Shown: piece after piece, positions 34,568 to 44,884 of the stretch
Layout: every line of letters starts with the position of its first letter
How positions within the stretch are numbered: the stretch's first letter is position 1
Assembly: GCA_016711875.1 (NCBI GenBank)
Contig: JADJSD010000003.1
Span: 744,001-808,000 of the forward strand
DNA length: 64,000 nucleotides
Origin: Betaproteobacteria bacterium
Lineage (GTDB): Bacteria > Pseudomonadota > Gammaproteobacteria > Burkholderiales > Usitatibacteraceae
Reading direction: 5' to 3'
Notes under the pieces: model-generated
What the model was told of the DNA's origin: nothing
The model's database searches: none
The model's input: only the letters and a program-made list of their open reading frames with translations
Translations under genes and position numbers: made by a program

Positions 34568-35757
34568 GCGCCCTCCCCCGCCGGCGCCGGCAGGGCGCGA
34601 ACGGACAGGACGCCCGCGATGCGCGCGAGCCGGGAGAGGACGTCGGGTTCGGCGGGGCTGTCGAGGTCGACGAGGGTGTACGCCATCTCGCCCCGGGACT
34701 TGTTGACCATGTTGTGGATGTTGAGACCGGCGTGGGCCATCGTAGTCGAAATCTGGCCGAGCATGTTGGGCACGTTGGCGTTCGCGATCGCCACGCGGTG
34801 CGCCGATTCGCGCGCCATCTCGACGGCCGGGAAATTGACGGCGTGGCGGATCGTGCCCTCGTCCAGGAATTCGCGCAGCTGGTCGACGGCCATCGCCGCG
34901 CAGTTCTCCTCGGCCTCGTGCGTCGAGGCGCCCAGGTGCGGCAGCGCCACCACCTGCGGGTGCGCCGCGAGACGGGGCGAGGGGAAGTCGCACAGGTAGG
35001 CGCGAAGGCGCTTGTCCGGAAAGGCGGCGAGCACCGCCTCGTCGTCCACGACCCCTTCGCGCGAGAAATTCAGGAGGATCGCGCCCTTGCGCAGGAGCGC
35101 GAGCCGGCGCGCGTCCGCGAGGTGGCGCGTCTGCTCGACGAGCGGCACGTGCAGGGTGACGAAATCCGAAGACCGGAACACCTCGTCCACCGACTGCGCC
35201 CGGCGCACCGACGCCGGCAGCCGCCAGGCGCTCTCGACCGTGATCTCCGGGTCGTAGCCCAGTACCTTCATGCCGAGATTGATCGCCGTGTCGGCCACCA
35301 GGGCGCCGATGGCGCCCAGGCCCACGATGCCGAGCGTGCGCCCCGGCAACTCGAAGCCCGCGAACTGCTTCTTGCCCTCCTCGATCCTCGCCTCGTAGTC
35401 CGGTCCGGAGGGAAGGGCTTGCACGTAGGCGAGCGCCGGCACGACGTTGCGGGCCCCGAGCAGCATCGCGGCGAGCACCAGTTCGCGCACGGCGTTCGCG
35501 TTGGCGCCGGGGGCATTGAAGACGGGAATGCCACGCGCGGTCAGCGCGGCGACGGGGATGTTGTTCACGCCGGCGCCCGCTCGCGCGACGGCCTTCACCG
35601 TCGACCCCACATCGCCGGCGCCCAACACATGCGAGCGCAGCAGGATGGCGTCAGGATCGGCGAGGCCGCGACCGCACTCGAAGCGGCCCGCGGGCAGGCG
35701 CTCCAGGCCTCGGGCCGAGATGGCGTTGTAGACGGCGATTCGGAACGGCCGACCCAC
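34564..35757 (-). CDS. serA: D-3-phosphoglycerate dehydrogenase with ACT domain
   Basis: First step of serine synthesis. The 397-residue product has a D-isomer 2-hydroxyacid dehydrogenase core (NAD motif GIVGLGAIGALVADTAINLG; catalytic His in PHLGASTHEAEENCA) and a C-terminal ACT domain (about residues 320-395, ANVPNMLGQISTTMAHAG) able to bind serine for feedback control. GTG start at 35757. It sits between serC and pheA, putting two serine-pathway genes next to each other inside the aromatic cluster. Confidence 0.92.
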   Translation of the reverse strand: MGRPFRIAVYNAISARGLERLPAGRFECGRGLADPDAILLRSHVLGAGDVGSTVKAVARAGAGVNNIPVAALTARGIPVFNAPGANANAVRELVLAAMLLGARNVVPALAYVQALPSGPDYEARIEEGKKQFAGFELPGRTLGIVGLGAIGALVADTAINLGMKVLGYDPEITVESAWRLPASVRRAQSVDEVFRSSDFVTLHVPLVEQTRHLADARRLALLRKGAILLNFSREGVVDDEAVLAAFPDKRLRAYLCDFPSPRLAAHPQVVALPHLGASTHEAEENCAAMAVDQLREFLDEGTIRHAVNFPAVEMARESAHRVAIANANVPNMLGQISTTMAHAGLNIHNMVNKSRGEMAYTLVDLDSPAEPDVLSRLARIAGVLSVRALPAPAGEGA

Positions 35758-35778
35758 GTGCTGCGCTCCTGTAGCGGA

Positions 35779-36858
35779 TCAGCCCTTGCGCCGGGCGAAG
35801 TCCTTCATGAACTCGACGAGCCGCGCGACACCCTCGAGCGGCATCGCGTTGTAGATGGAGGCGCGCATCCCGCCGACGGAACGGTGGCCCTTCAGCTGCG
35901 ACAGGCCGAGCGCCTCCGCCTCGGCGAGGAAAGGCGCGTCGAGCGCGTCGTCCTTGAGGCGGAAGGGCACGTTCATGCGCGAGCGGTCCTCCGGTTCCAC
36001 CGGATTGGCGTAGAAATCCTGCGAGTCGAGATAGCCGTACAGGAGATCCGCCTTGGCGACGTTCGCCCTCTCGATGGCCGTCAGGCCGCCCTTCTCGAGG
36101 AGCCACTGGAAGGTGAGGCCGGCCAGGTACACCGCGAACGTGGGCGGGGTGTTCACCATCGAGTCCGCGTCGGCCTGGACCTTGTAGTCGAGCACGCCGG
36201 GCGTGCCCGGAAGCGCGTGGCCGATGAGGTCCTCGCGGACGATGACGAGGACGAGGCCCGCCGGGCCGATGTTCTTCTGCGCGCCGGCGTAGATCAGGCC
36301 GTACTTCGAGACGTCGAGCGGGCGCGACAGGATGTGCGAGGACATGTCGGCCACGAGCGGCACGGCGCCCGTGTCCGGCGTGAAATGGTATTCGACGCCG
36401 CCGATGGTCTCGTTGGTGCAGACGTGCACGTACGCCGCATCCGGCGAAAGCGTCCAGGTGTCCGGCTTGGGCACGTAGGTGAAGTGGCGATCCGCGCTCG
36501 AGGCGGCGACGTTCACCTCGCAGAATTTCTTCGCCTCCGAGATGGCCTTCTTCGACCATTCCCCGGTGTTCACGTAGTCGGCCTTCCGGTGCCCGCGCAG
36601 CAGGTTCATCGGCACCGCCGAGAACTGCAGCGTCGCCCCGCCCTGCAGGAAGAGCACCTTGTAGTTCGCCGGCACGGCGAGCAGGCGGCGCAGGTCCGCC
36701 TCGGCCTCGGCCGCGATCGCCACGAATTCCTTGCCGCGGTGGCTCATTTCCATCACCGACATGCCGGCGCCGTGCCATTCGGTCAGCTCGCCGCGCGCCC
36801 TTTCCAGCACCTCGACCGGCATGGTGGCCGGGCCCGCCCCGAAGTTGTAGATGCGCAT
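35779..36858 (-). CDS. serC: Phosphoserine aminotransferase
   Basis: PLP enzyme of serine and pyridoxal phosphate synthesis. The 359-residue product starts with RIYNFGAGPATMPVEVLE, followed by the MEMSHRGKEF block, LFLQGGATLQFSAVPMNLL, and the PLP lysine in YAGAQKNIGPAGL. It is placed directly downstream of gyrA (2-base gap) as in many Proteobacteria and upstream of serA. Full length; no anomalies. Confidence 0.95.
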   Translation of the reverse strand: MRIYNFGAGPATMPVEVLERARGELTEWHGAGMSVMEMSHRGKEFVAIAAEAEADLRRLLAVPANYKVLFLQGGATLQFSAVPMNLLRGHRKADYVNTGEWSKKAISEAKKFCEVNVAASSADRHFTYVPKPDTWTLSPDAAYVHVCTNETIGGVEYHFTPDTGAVPLVADMSSHILSRPLDVSKYGLIYAGAQKNIGPAGLVLVIVREDLIGHALPGTPGVLDYKVQADADSMVNTPPTFAVYLAGLTFQWLLEKGGLTAIERANVAKADLLYGYLDSQDFYANPVEPEDRSRMNVPFRLKDDALDAPFLAEAEALGLSQLKGHRSVGGMRASIYNAMPLEGVARLVEFMKDFARRKG

Positions 36859-36860
36859 GG

Positions 36861-39467
<2,607 letters not shown>

Positions 39468-39524
39468 GGGCTTCGGGCGTGAGCGCGGGCGGGCGGGCGC
39501 GGAGGCGCACGTTTGCAACCGCTT

Positions 39525-39662
39525 GTTTTAATTGGTCTTTTGCCGGCTGGCAAAACTGAAATTCTATCACATCCGGCCCCCCGGTTTCCAAGACCCGAAA
39601 GCGGGCAATCCGGAGGCCCGGGGAGGCCTCGGTTGTGGACCGGCGGGGGCTTTGTGTATGAT
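39525..39662. promoter_or_regulatory. Divergent gyrA and ompA promoter region
   Basis: On the minus strand TTGCCA (39548-39553) and TAAAAC (39525-39530) are 17 bases apart and would serve gyrA. On the plus strand TTGTGG (39633-39638) and TATGAT (39657-39662) are 18 bases apart and would serve the ompA-like gene, leaving an 80-base leader with a GGGAG site before its ATG. The 275-base gap holds no other gene. Confidence 0.5.
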
Positions 39663-39742
39663 TAGGCGAGTCGTTTTGGGCGCGAGCCTGAATAAAAAGC
39701 CAGGCGTCAAAAAATTACCTAAATCTCTTGGGAGTTCCGAAT

Positions 39743-40375
39743 ATGAAGATTTCCTCGATTGCGAAGCTGGTGCTCGGCTCGGCCGCCCTGGCCTTCGCCA
39801 GCACGGGCGCGCTCGCTCAAGCCACCGTTCCGAACGTGACCGATTCGCAGGGCCTGCCGGTGCGCGATTCGCAGGGCGTGTGCGTCCTGTCGTCGGGCAT
39901 CAACCATCCGGATTGCATGCCGAAGGCGGCTCCGAAGTCCGCCACCCCGGCCGCGCCTGGCGCCCCCGCCGCCCCGGCCAAGCCCGCCGCCCCCGCCGCC
40001 AAGGCCGCGCCCGCCTCGGTCAAGCAGGCCATCGTCATCCAGGCCGACGCGCTGTTCGACTTCGACAAGTCGGTCGTCCGTCCGGACGGCAAGAAGCGCA
40101 TCGACGAGGCCCTCGCCAAGCTCCAGGGCGTGGACGTCGAAATGGTCATCGCCACCGGCCACACGGACTCGGTCGGTACGGACGCCTACAACCAGAAGCT
40201 CTCCGAGCGCCGCGCCGCGGCCGTGAAGGGCTACCTGGTCTCCAAGGGCATCCCGGCCTCGAAGATCACGACCATCGGCAAGGGCGAGTCCCAGCCGGTC
40301 GCCACCAACAAGACCGCGGAAGGCCGCCAGAAGAACCGCCGCGTCGACATCGAGTTCAAGGGCGTCAAGAAGTAA
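39743..40375 (+). CDS. OmpA-family outer-membrane protein, peptidoglycan-associated
   Basis: A 210-residue secreted protein. Residues 1-25 are a signal peptide ending ALA-Q. Next comes a short region with TDSQGLPVRDSQGVCV and two Cys, and an Ala/Pro/Lys-rich flexible linker (about residues 66-95). The C-terminal OmpA_C domain (about 100-208) carries the peptidoglycan-binding motif GHTDSVGTDAYNQKLSERRA. There is no transmembrane barrel and no lipobox. In Betaproteobacteria this short OmpA-like gene precedes ubiG and diverges from gyrA. It probably links outer membrane and cell wall. Confidence 0.88.
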   Translation: MKISSIAKLVLGSAALAFASTGALAQATVPNVTDSQGLPVRDSQGVCVLSSGINHPDCMPKAAPKSATPAAPGAPAAPAKPAAPAAKAAPASVKQAIVIQADALFDFDKSVVRPDGKKRIDEALAKLQGVDVEMVIATGHTDSVGTDAYNQKLSERRAAAVKGYLVSKGIPASKITTIGKGESQPVATNKTAEGRQKNRRVDIEFKGVKK

Positions 40376-40395
40376 GCCGCCCCTGCCCGGCAAAG

Positions 40396-40419
40396 AACCC
40401 CGCTCCGGCGGGGTTTTTT
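40396..40419 (+). terminator. Intrinsic terminator after the OmpA-family gene
   Basis: A 6-bp perfect stem (40398-40403 with 40408-40413), tetraloop TCCG and six T, 20 bases after the stop. It separates a likely highly expressed gene from the deaminase-ubiG-gph unit. Confidence 0.9.
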
Positions 40420-40430
40420 GTTCCTGCCCC

Positions 40431-41750
40431 ATGCGCGACATCGATACCCTCGTCCACGCCGCCTGGATCGCCCCGGTCGAACCGGCCGGGACGCTCCTTG
40501 CCGATCACGCCGTCGCCATCCACGAGGGCCGGATCGTGGACCTCCTGCCTTCGGTCGAGGCCGATGGCCGGTACGCAGGCCGCAAAGTGACGCGGCTCGC
40601 CCGCCACCTGCTCGTGCCCGGGCTCGTGAACGCCCACGGCCACGCGGCCATGTCGTTGCTTCGGGGACTCGCCGACGACCTCCCGCTCATGACCTGGCTG
40701 CAGGAACACATGTGGCCCGCCGAGGCGAAGCACGTGAGCGACGAGTTCGTGCACGACGGAAGCCTGCTCGCCGCCGCCGAGATGCTCCGCGGCGGGACGA
40801 CCTGCTTCAACGACATGTACTTCTTTCCGGAGGCGACCGCGCGGGCGAGCCTTCGCGCCGGAATGCGCGCGAGCCTGGGCATCATCGCGATCGACTTCCC
40901 GAGCGCCTACGCGACGGACCCGGCGAATTACCTGCACAAGGGCCTCGCGACTCGCGACCGCTACGCCGGCGAGGACCTGCTCTCCTTCTGCCTCGCCCCG
41001 CATGCGCCCTACACCGTGGGGGACGAGACGCTCGCCAAGGTCGCGACGCTGGCGGACGAACTGGACATTCCCGTCCATACCCACCTGCACGAGACCGCCG
41101 ACGAGATCGCGGGCGGCCAGGCCCAGCACGGCGTGCGCCCCCTCGAGCGGCTTCGGCGCCTGGGCCTCGTGGGCCCGCGCCTCATCGCCGTCCATTCGGT
41201 CCACCTCGAGGGCCACGAGATCGACCTCCTGGCCCGCGAGCGCGCGAGCGTGGTCCACTGCCCTTCGTCCAACCTGAAACTCGCAAGCGGGATCGCCCCG
41301 GTGACGCAGCTTCGCGCGAACGGCATCACCGTGGCGCTGGGCACGGATGGCGCCGGCAGCAACAATCGTCTCGACCTGCTCACCGAGGCCCGGACGGCCG
41401 CCTTGCTCGCCAAAGGCGTCTCGGGTGACCCCCGCACGTTGCCCGCGCACGAGGCGCTCGCGATGGCGACGATCGACGGCGCCCGGGCCCTCGGCCTGGA
41501 CGGCTCGATCGGTTCGATCCGGCCCGGAAAGTGGGCCGACCTCGCCGCCGTGGAACTTTCGTCCCTGGAAACCCTCCCTTGTTTCGATCCGGTCTCGGAT
41601 CTCGTCTATGCAGCCGGCCGCGAGCACGTCACCCACGTGTGGGTGGCCGGCGACCTGCGTCTCGCCGACCGCCGCCTCGCGGGCATCGACGAGGAGGAAC
41701 TGAAGGCCAAGGCCGCCTGGTGGCGGCAGAGAATCCGGAACGCGCCATGA
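40431..41750 (+). CDS. mtaD: 5-methylthioadenosine/S-adenosylhomocysteine deaminase (TRZ/ATZ family)
   Basis: Amidohydrolase that deaminates MTA or SAH to the inosyl compounds, recycling products of methyltransferases and polyamine synthesis. The 439-residue product has the metal motif NAHGHAAMSLLRG, HTHLHETADE, the His in AVHSVHLEGHEI, and the metal Asp in LGTDGAGSNNRLD. The family resemblance is strong but other aminohydrolases (chlorohydrolases) share it. It overlaps ubiG by 4 bases; UbiG releases SAH twice per quinone, so the pairing makes sense functionally. Confidence 0.85.
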   Translation: MRDIDTLVHAAWIAPVEPAGTLLADHAVAIHEGRIVDLLPSVEADGRYAGRKVTRLARHLLVPGLVNAHGHAAMSLLRGLADDLPLMTWLQEHMWPAEAKHVSDEFVHDGSLLAAAEMLRGGTTCFNDMYFFPEATARASLRAGMRASLGIIAIDFPSAYATDPANYLHKGLATRDRYAGEDLLSFCLAPHAPYTVGDETLAKVATLADELDIPVHTHLHETADEIAGGQAQHGVRPLERLRRLGLVGPRLIAVHSVHLEGHEIDLLARERASVVHCPSSNLKLASGIAPVTQLRANGITVALGTDGAGSNNRLDLLTEARTAALLAKGVSGDPRTLPAHEALAMATIDGARALGLDGSIGSIRPGKWADLAAVELSSLETLPCFDPVSDLVYAAGREHVTHVWVAGDLRLADRRLAGIDEEELKAKAAWWRQRIRNAP

Positions 41751-42484
41751 CCGTCGATACCGCCGAACGCCCCGCCCCCAACGTCGATCCGGCCGAGCTG
41801 GCCAAGTTCAGCGCCCTCGCCCACCGCTGGTGGGATCCGCAGAGCGAATTCCGTCCGCTCCACCAGATCAACCCGCTTCGCCTCGCGCACATCGACCGCC
41901 TCGTCGGCGGCCTCGCCGGGCGCCGCGTGATCGACGTGGGCTGCGGCGGCGGCATCCTCGCCGAGGCGATGGCGGTCGCCGGTGCCCGCGTCACGGGCAT
42001 CGACCTCGCGGACAAGCCCCTCAAGGTGGCGATGCTCCATCGCCTCGAAAGCGGCGTGGAGGTCGACTACCGTCTCGTGTCGGCGGAGGAAGCCGCGGCC
42101 GCCGAGCCGGGTGCCTACGATATCGTCACCTGCATGGAGATGCTCGAGCACGTGCCCGATCCCGCGAGCACCGTGCGCGCCTGCGCGCAGCTCGTGAAGC
42201 CCGGGGGATGGACCTTCTTCGCCACGATCAACCGCAACCCGAAATCCTTCCTCTTCGCGATCGTCGGCGCGGAGTACGTGCTGGGGCTTCTGCCCCGCGG
42301 AACGCACGAATACGCCCGGTTCCTCACGCCTTCCGAACTGGCGGGCCACTGCCGCGCGGCGGGGCTCGAGGCGGCCGGCCTCGCCGGGCTCACCTACAAC
42401 CCCTTCACGAAGGTCTTTGCGATGGGAACGGACGTGGGCGTGAACTACGTCCTCGCCGCCCGCCGGCCGGCGGGCGCGCGGTGA
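41747..42484 (+). CDS. ubiG: Ubiquinone biosynthesis O-methyltransferase UbiG
   Basis: SAM-dependent enzyme that performs both O-methylations in ubiquinone synthesis. The 245-residue product has FSALAHRWWDPQSEFRPLHQ, SAM motif I VIDVGCGGGILAEAMA (residues about 61-76), motif II/III around TCMEMLEHVPDP and the family motif THEYARFLTPSEL. The ATG overlaps the deaminase stop, and the TGA overlaps the gph GTG. Presence of ubiG indicates ubiquinone-based respiration. Confidence 0.95.
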   Translation: MTVDTAERPAPNVDPAELAKFSALAHRWWDPQSEFRPLHQINPLRLAHIDRLVGGLAGRRVIDVGCGGGILAEAMAVAGARVTGIDLADKPLKVAMLHRLESGVEVDYRLVSAEEAAAAEPGAYDIVTCMEMLEHVPDPASTVRACAQLVKPGGWTFFATINRNPKSFLFAIVGAEYVLGLLPRGTHEYARFLTPSELAGHCRAAGLEAAGLAGLTYNPFTKVFAMGTDVGVNYVLAARRPAGAR

Positions 42485-43155
42485 TCCGCGCCGTCCTTTT
42501 CGATCTCGACGGCACGCTCGCGGACACCGCGCCGGACATGGCGCGGACCGTGAACGTGATGCGCGAAAGGCGGGCGCTCGATCCCGTCGCCCTCGAACTC
42601 GTCCGGCCGCACGTGTCGAACGGCGCGCGCGGCATGATCGGCGCGGCCTTCGGGCTCAAGCCGGAGGATGCCGGCTTTGGCGCGATGCGCGAGGAATTCC
42701 TCGAGATCTACGCGGGCATGCTCTGCGTCGAATCGCGCCTCTTCCCGGAAATGCCCGAACTCCTCGAGGCGATCGAGCGCCACCCGCTCGCCTGGGGCGT
42801 CGTCACCAACAAGTTCGAGCGCTTCGCGCGCCCGGTCCTGGCGGGCCTGGGCCTCGGCGAGCGCGCCGCGGTGATCGTGGGCGGCGATACCTGCGAGCGC
42901 GCCAAGCCTTTTCCCGACCCCTTGCTGCACGCCGCGCGCGAACTCGCACTGGCCCCCTCCACCGTCCTCTACGTGGGCGACGACGTGCGCGACGTCCAGG
43001 CTGCCCGCGCCGCGGGCATGCCGGTCCTCGCGGCCGGCTATGGGTACCTGGGGAACGGACCGGGCCCCCATTCCTGGGGCGCGGATGCCGTCGTCGATTC
43101 GCCGGCGGGCATCGCGCGGTTCGCGGGGCTCCAGGGCTTCAGCGTCGGCGGGTGA
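42481..43155 (+). CDS. gph: Phosphoglycolate phosphatase
   Basis: HAD-superfamily hydrolase clearing 2-phosphoglycolate. The 224-residue product has motif I FDLDGTLADT (nucleophile Asp9), motif II WGVVTNKF (Thr), Lys in CERAKPFPDPLL and motif IV YVGDDVRDVQAARAAGM. The GTG start overlaps ubiG. The ubiG-gph pair is conserved in Proteobacteria; the N-acetylmuramic acid phosphatase MupP is a close relative and cannot be fully excluded. Confidence 0.9.
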   Translation: MIRAVLFDLDGTLADTAPDMARTVNVMRERRALDPVALELVRPHVSNGARGMIGAAFGLKPEDAGFGAMREEFLEIYAGMLCVESRLFPEMPELLEAIERHPLAWGVVTNKFERFARPVLAGLGLGERAAVIVGGDTCERAKPFPDPLLHAARELALAPSTVLYVGDDVRDVQAARAAGMPVLAAGYGYLGNGPGPHSWGADAVVDSPAGIARFAGLQGFSVGG

Positions 43156-43269
43156 AATGGCGGTATCGCCTGATCGCGGTTTGCCAATCCTCGCGACACG
43201 CAAGCCTTGAACCGGGGAACCCGAACCCCATCTAACGGACAAGCGCGGCGCGGCAATGGGCCGGGCGAG

Positions 43270-43275
43270 TAGAAT
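43270..43275 (+). promoter_or_regulatory. Candidate -10 box of ssrA
   Basis: TAGAAT 25 bases upstream of the mature tmRNA 5' end. A start about 7 bases downstream would leave a short leader for RNase P removal. No clear -35 at the right distance. Confidence 0.35.
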
Positions 43276-43299
43276 GGCTTTCGCTGGACCCCGGTTTCC

Positions 43300-43664
43300 G
43301 GGGGCGACCTGGCTTCGACAGGTGCAGTGAAGCGAGCAGGGCATGCCGAGCGCCAACGTCTCGTAAAACCGCTGGAATCGCAAACTTAACTGCGAACGAC
43401 GAAACGTACGCCCTGGCCGCTTAATACCGGTCAGCTCCGCACCTATTTTTCACTGGGTGGGGCCAGAACACCGGCAGCGGAGTCATAAACAGTGAATCGG
43501 AACCCGTCGGGCCACTTGGCGGGGACCTAGATCCAAGGTGGCTGGCGGTGAAAGCCGGGAGCCGGTTCCTGGTCGATCCGCGAGAGCAGAACAACCGGCT
43601 ACGCATGTAGATCTGTTCGTGGATGGGCATCTGGACGCGGGTTCGATTCCCGCCGCCTCCACCA
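43300..43664 (+). ncRNA. ssrA: Transfer-messenger RNA (tmRNA)
   Basis: Rescues stalled ribosomes and tags their products for proteolysis. The 5' end GGGGGCGACCTGGCTTCGAC and the 3' end with the T-arm (GGTTCGATTCC) and encoded CCA form a 7-bp acceptor stem with one G-U pair, as in all one-piece tmRNAs. The tag frame is at 43392-43424 and reads ANDETYALAA-stop, ending with the usual ALAA degradation signal. About 365 bases, followed by a terminator. It is single-piece, not the permuted form of alphaproteobacteria. The upstream stretch 43156-43299 holds no gene. Confidence 0.97.
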
Positions 43665-43670
43665 AACGAG

Positions 43671-43710
43671 AAGCGCCCTACCCCTTGCAAGGTAGGGCGC
43701 CTTCTTTTTC
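43671..43710 (+). terminator. Intrinsic terminator of ssrA
   Basis: A 10-bp perfect stem (43673-43682 with 43691-43700), 8-base loop and a T-rich tract to 43709, beginning 9 bases after the tmRNA CCA end. Confidence 0.9.
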
Positions 43711-43791
43711 CGGCAAGCACGAAGCGGGGACGTGACCGTCACTTCCTCGAAGCGACCCGCCGGCCACCGACCGTCTCGCGCTCCGCCTCCC

Positions 43792-44219
43792 TCAGGACGG
43801 CTTCGAGATCTCGGCCAGCGCCTGCGCGGCAGGCTGGATCTCCGAACGCTCCACGGCAAAATCGCCCAGGGCCACGATCCCGACCAGCCGCTTGTCCCGG
43901 TTGACGACCGGCAAGCGCCGCACCTGGTGCTTGCTCATGACGGTGACGGCCTGCTCGACCGAGTCGTCTTCGTAGGCCCAGGCGATGCCTGGGGACATCA
44001 CGTCGCGAACCTTCGTGCCGGCATCCTTGCCTTCGGCGACGGCGCGAATCGCGATGTCGCGATGTCGCGATCCGAGATCGTCCCGATCATCCGGTCGTTC
44101 TCACCGACGGGCATCATGCCGAAATCCCCATCGCGCATCGTCTTCGCGGCTTCCCCGATCGTCATGTCGGGGCTGATGACCTTCACGTCGCGACTCATCA
44201 GTTCCTTGAGCTGTTGCAT
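43792..44219 (-). pseudogene. CBS-domain pair protein, frameshifted by an 8-bp duplication
   Basis: Encodes a stand-alone protein of two CBS domains (about 139 residues if intact), a module that binds adenine nucleotides and often acts as an energy or stress sensor. The first half from ATG 44219 (AGGAGG site 6 bases upstream) reads MQQLKELMSRDVKVISPDM to GTISDRDIA, then goes out of frame. The second half (DVMSPGIAWAYEDDS, VRRLPVVNRDKRLVGIVALGD) is intact to 43792. The cause is visible: the octamer GACATCGC (minus strand) is present twice in tandem at 44051-44066. Removing one copy restores DRDIAIRAVAEGKDAG. It may be a reversible slippage mutation or an assembly artefact. Confidence 0.88.
44051..44071. 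repeat. 8-bp tandem duplication inside the CBS gene
   Basis: GCGATGTC (plus strand) occurs at 44051-44058 and 44059-44066, then the partial copy GCGAT at 44067-44071, 2.6 copies in all. Eight is not a multiple of three, so each gain or loss of a copy shifts the reading frame of the CBS-domain gene. Confidence 0.95.
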
Positions 44220-44261
44220 GTCCGGCCTCCTCGGTGGGTTGTTCACGCGGGCCGCCGCCCG

Positions 44262-44495
44262 TCAGGCGCGGTCGCGCAGTTCCTCCACGCCCGACTTCTC
44301 GGCGCAGTGGTCGCAGCAGAACATCCGGCCGCCCTTCTCCAGGCCGTGACCGACGATGCGCACGCGGCAATGCTCGCAGGTGGGAGCGAGCACGTGGATC
44401 GCGCATTGGAAGCTGTCGAAGACATGGGTCCTGCCTTGCGTCACGATCTCGAAGGACTTGTCGTAGTCGTTGCCGCAGGCCTCGCATCTGGCCAT
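44262..44495 (-). CDS. Small cysteine-rich zinc-ribbon-like protein
   Basis: A 77-residue protein with eight cysteines and several His: CEACGNDY, a Cys-His pair in FQCAIHVLAP, CEHCRVRIVGHG, and CCDHCAEKSG, followed by a charged tail. This spacing suggests two zinc-binding knuckles. Similar short proteins in Betaproteobacteria are annotated as prokaryotic metallothionein-like or hypothetical. Clear GGAGG ribosome-binding site 8 bases before ATG 44495. It follows no obvious promoter and lies just upstream of the CBS gene on the same strand, so the two may be co-transcribed. Role unknown; metal binding is inferred. Confidence 0.7.
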   Translation of the reverse strand: MARCEACGNDYDKSFEIVTQGRTHVFDSFQCAIHVLAPTCEHCRVRIVGHGLEKGGRMFCCDHCAEKSGVEELRDRA

Positions 44496-44616
44496 GGTGA
44501 TCCTCCGGGCGGTTGTCCATTGCCGGATCGATTGTCGACCGCGGGAGGGGCTCGATCTGTGCGCTGGCGAACGAATCCGCCATCCCAGGCCGGGCACGGC
44601 GCCGGACGCTTTCCCG

Positions 44617-44838
44617 TCAGACCCAGCCTTGCCGCCAGAGCGCCGGATCCCGCAGCTGCCTCCAGGCCAGGCGCGTCGTCCGGCGCGAATGGACGGCCTC
44701 GATCTCGACCCATTCGATGGCGCCTTCCGGCTCCTGCGGCTCGATCACCTTCGTCACGATGAAGTGCTTCTGCCGCGCGATCGGCTGCACGGCCGTCCAC
44801 TTCGTGAGCAGGAGTTTCTTCGGATGCAAAGGGTTCAT
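44617..44838 (-). CDS. Tryptophan-rich small conserved protein (TIGR02450-type)
   Basis: A 73-residue protein of the conserved Trp-rich family: PKKLLLTKWTAVQPIARQKH at the start, IEWVEIEAVHSRRT in the middle and WRQLRDPALWRQGW at the end. No biochemical function is known to me for this family. ATG 44838 gives the usual family start; ATG 44847 would add three residues. Neither has a good ribosome-binding site. Confidence 0.75.
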   Translation of the reverse strand: MNPLHPKKLLLTKWTAVQPIARQKHFIVTKVIEPQEPEGAIEWVEIEAVHSRRTTRLAWRQLRDPALWRQGWV

Positions 44839-44884
44839 CGGAAACATTGTGCCTGCGCCTGCCGCCCACGAGCCGGGACAACGC

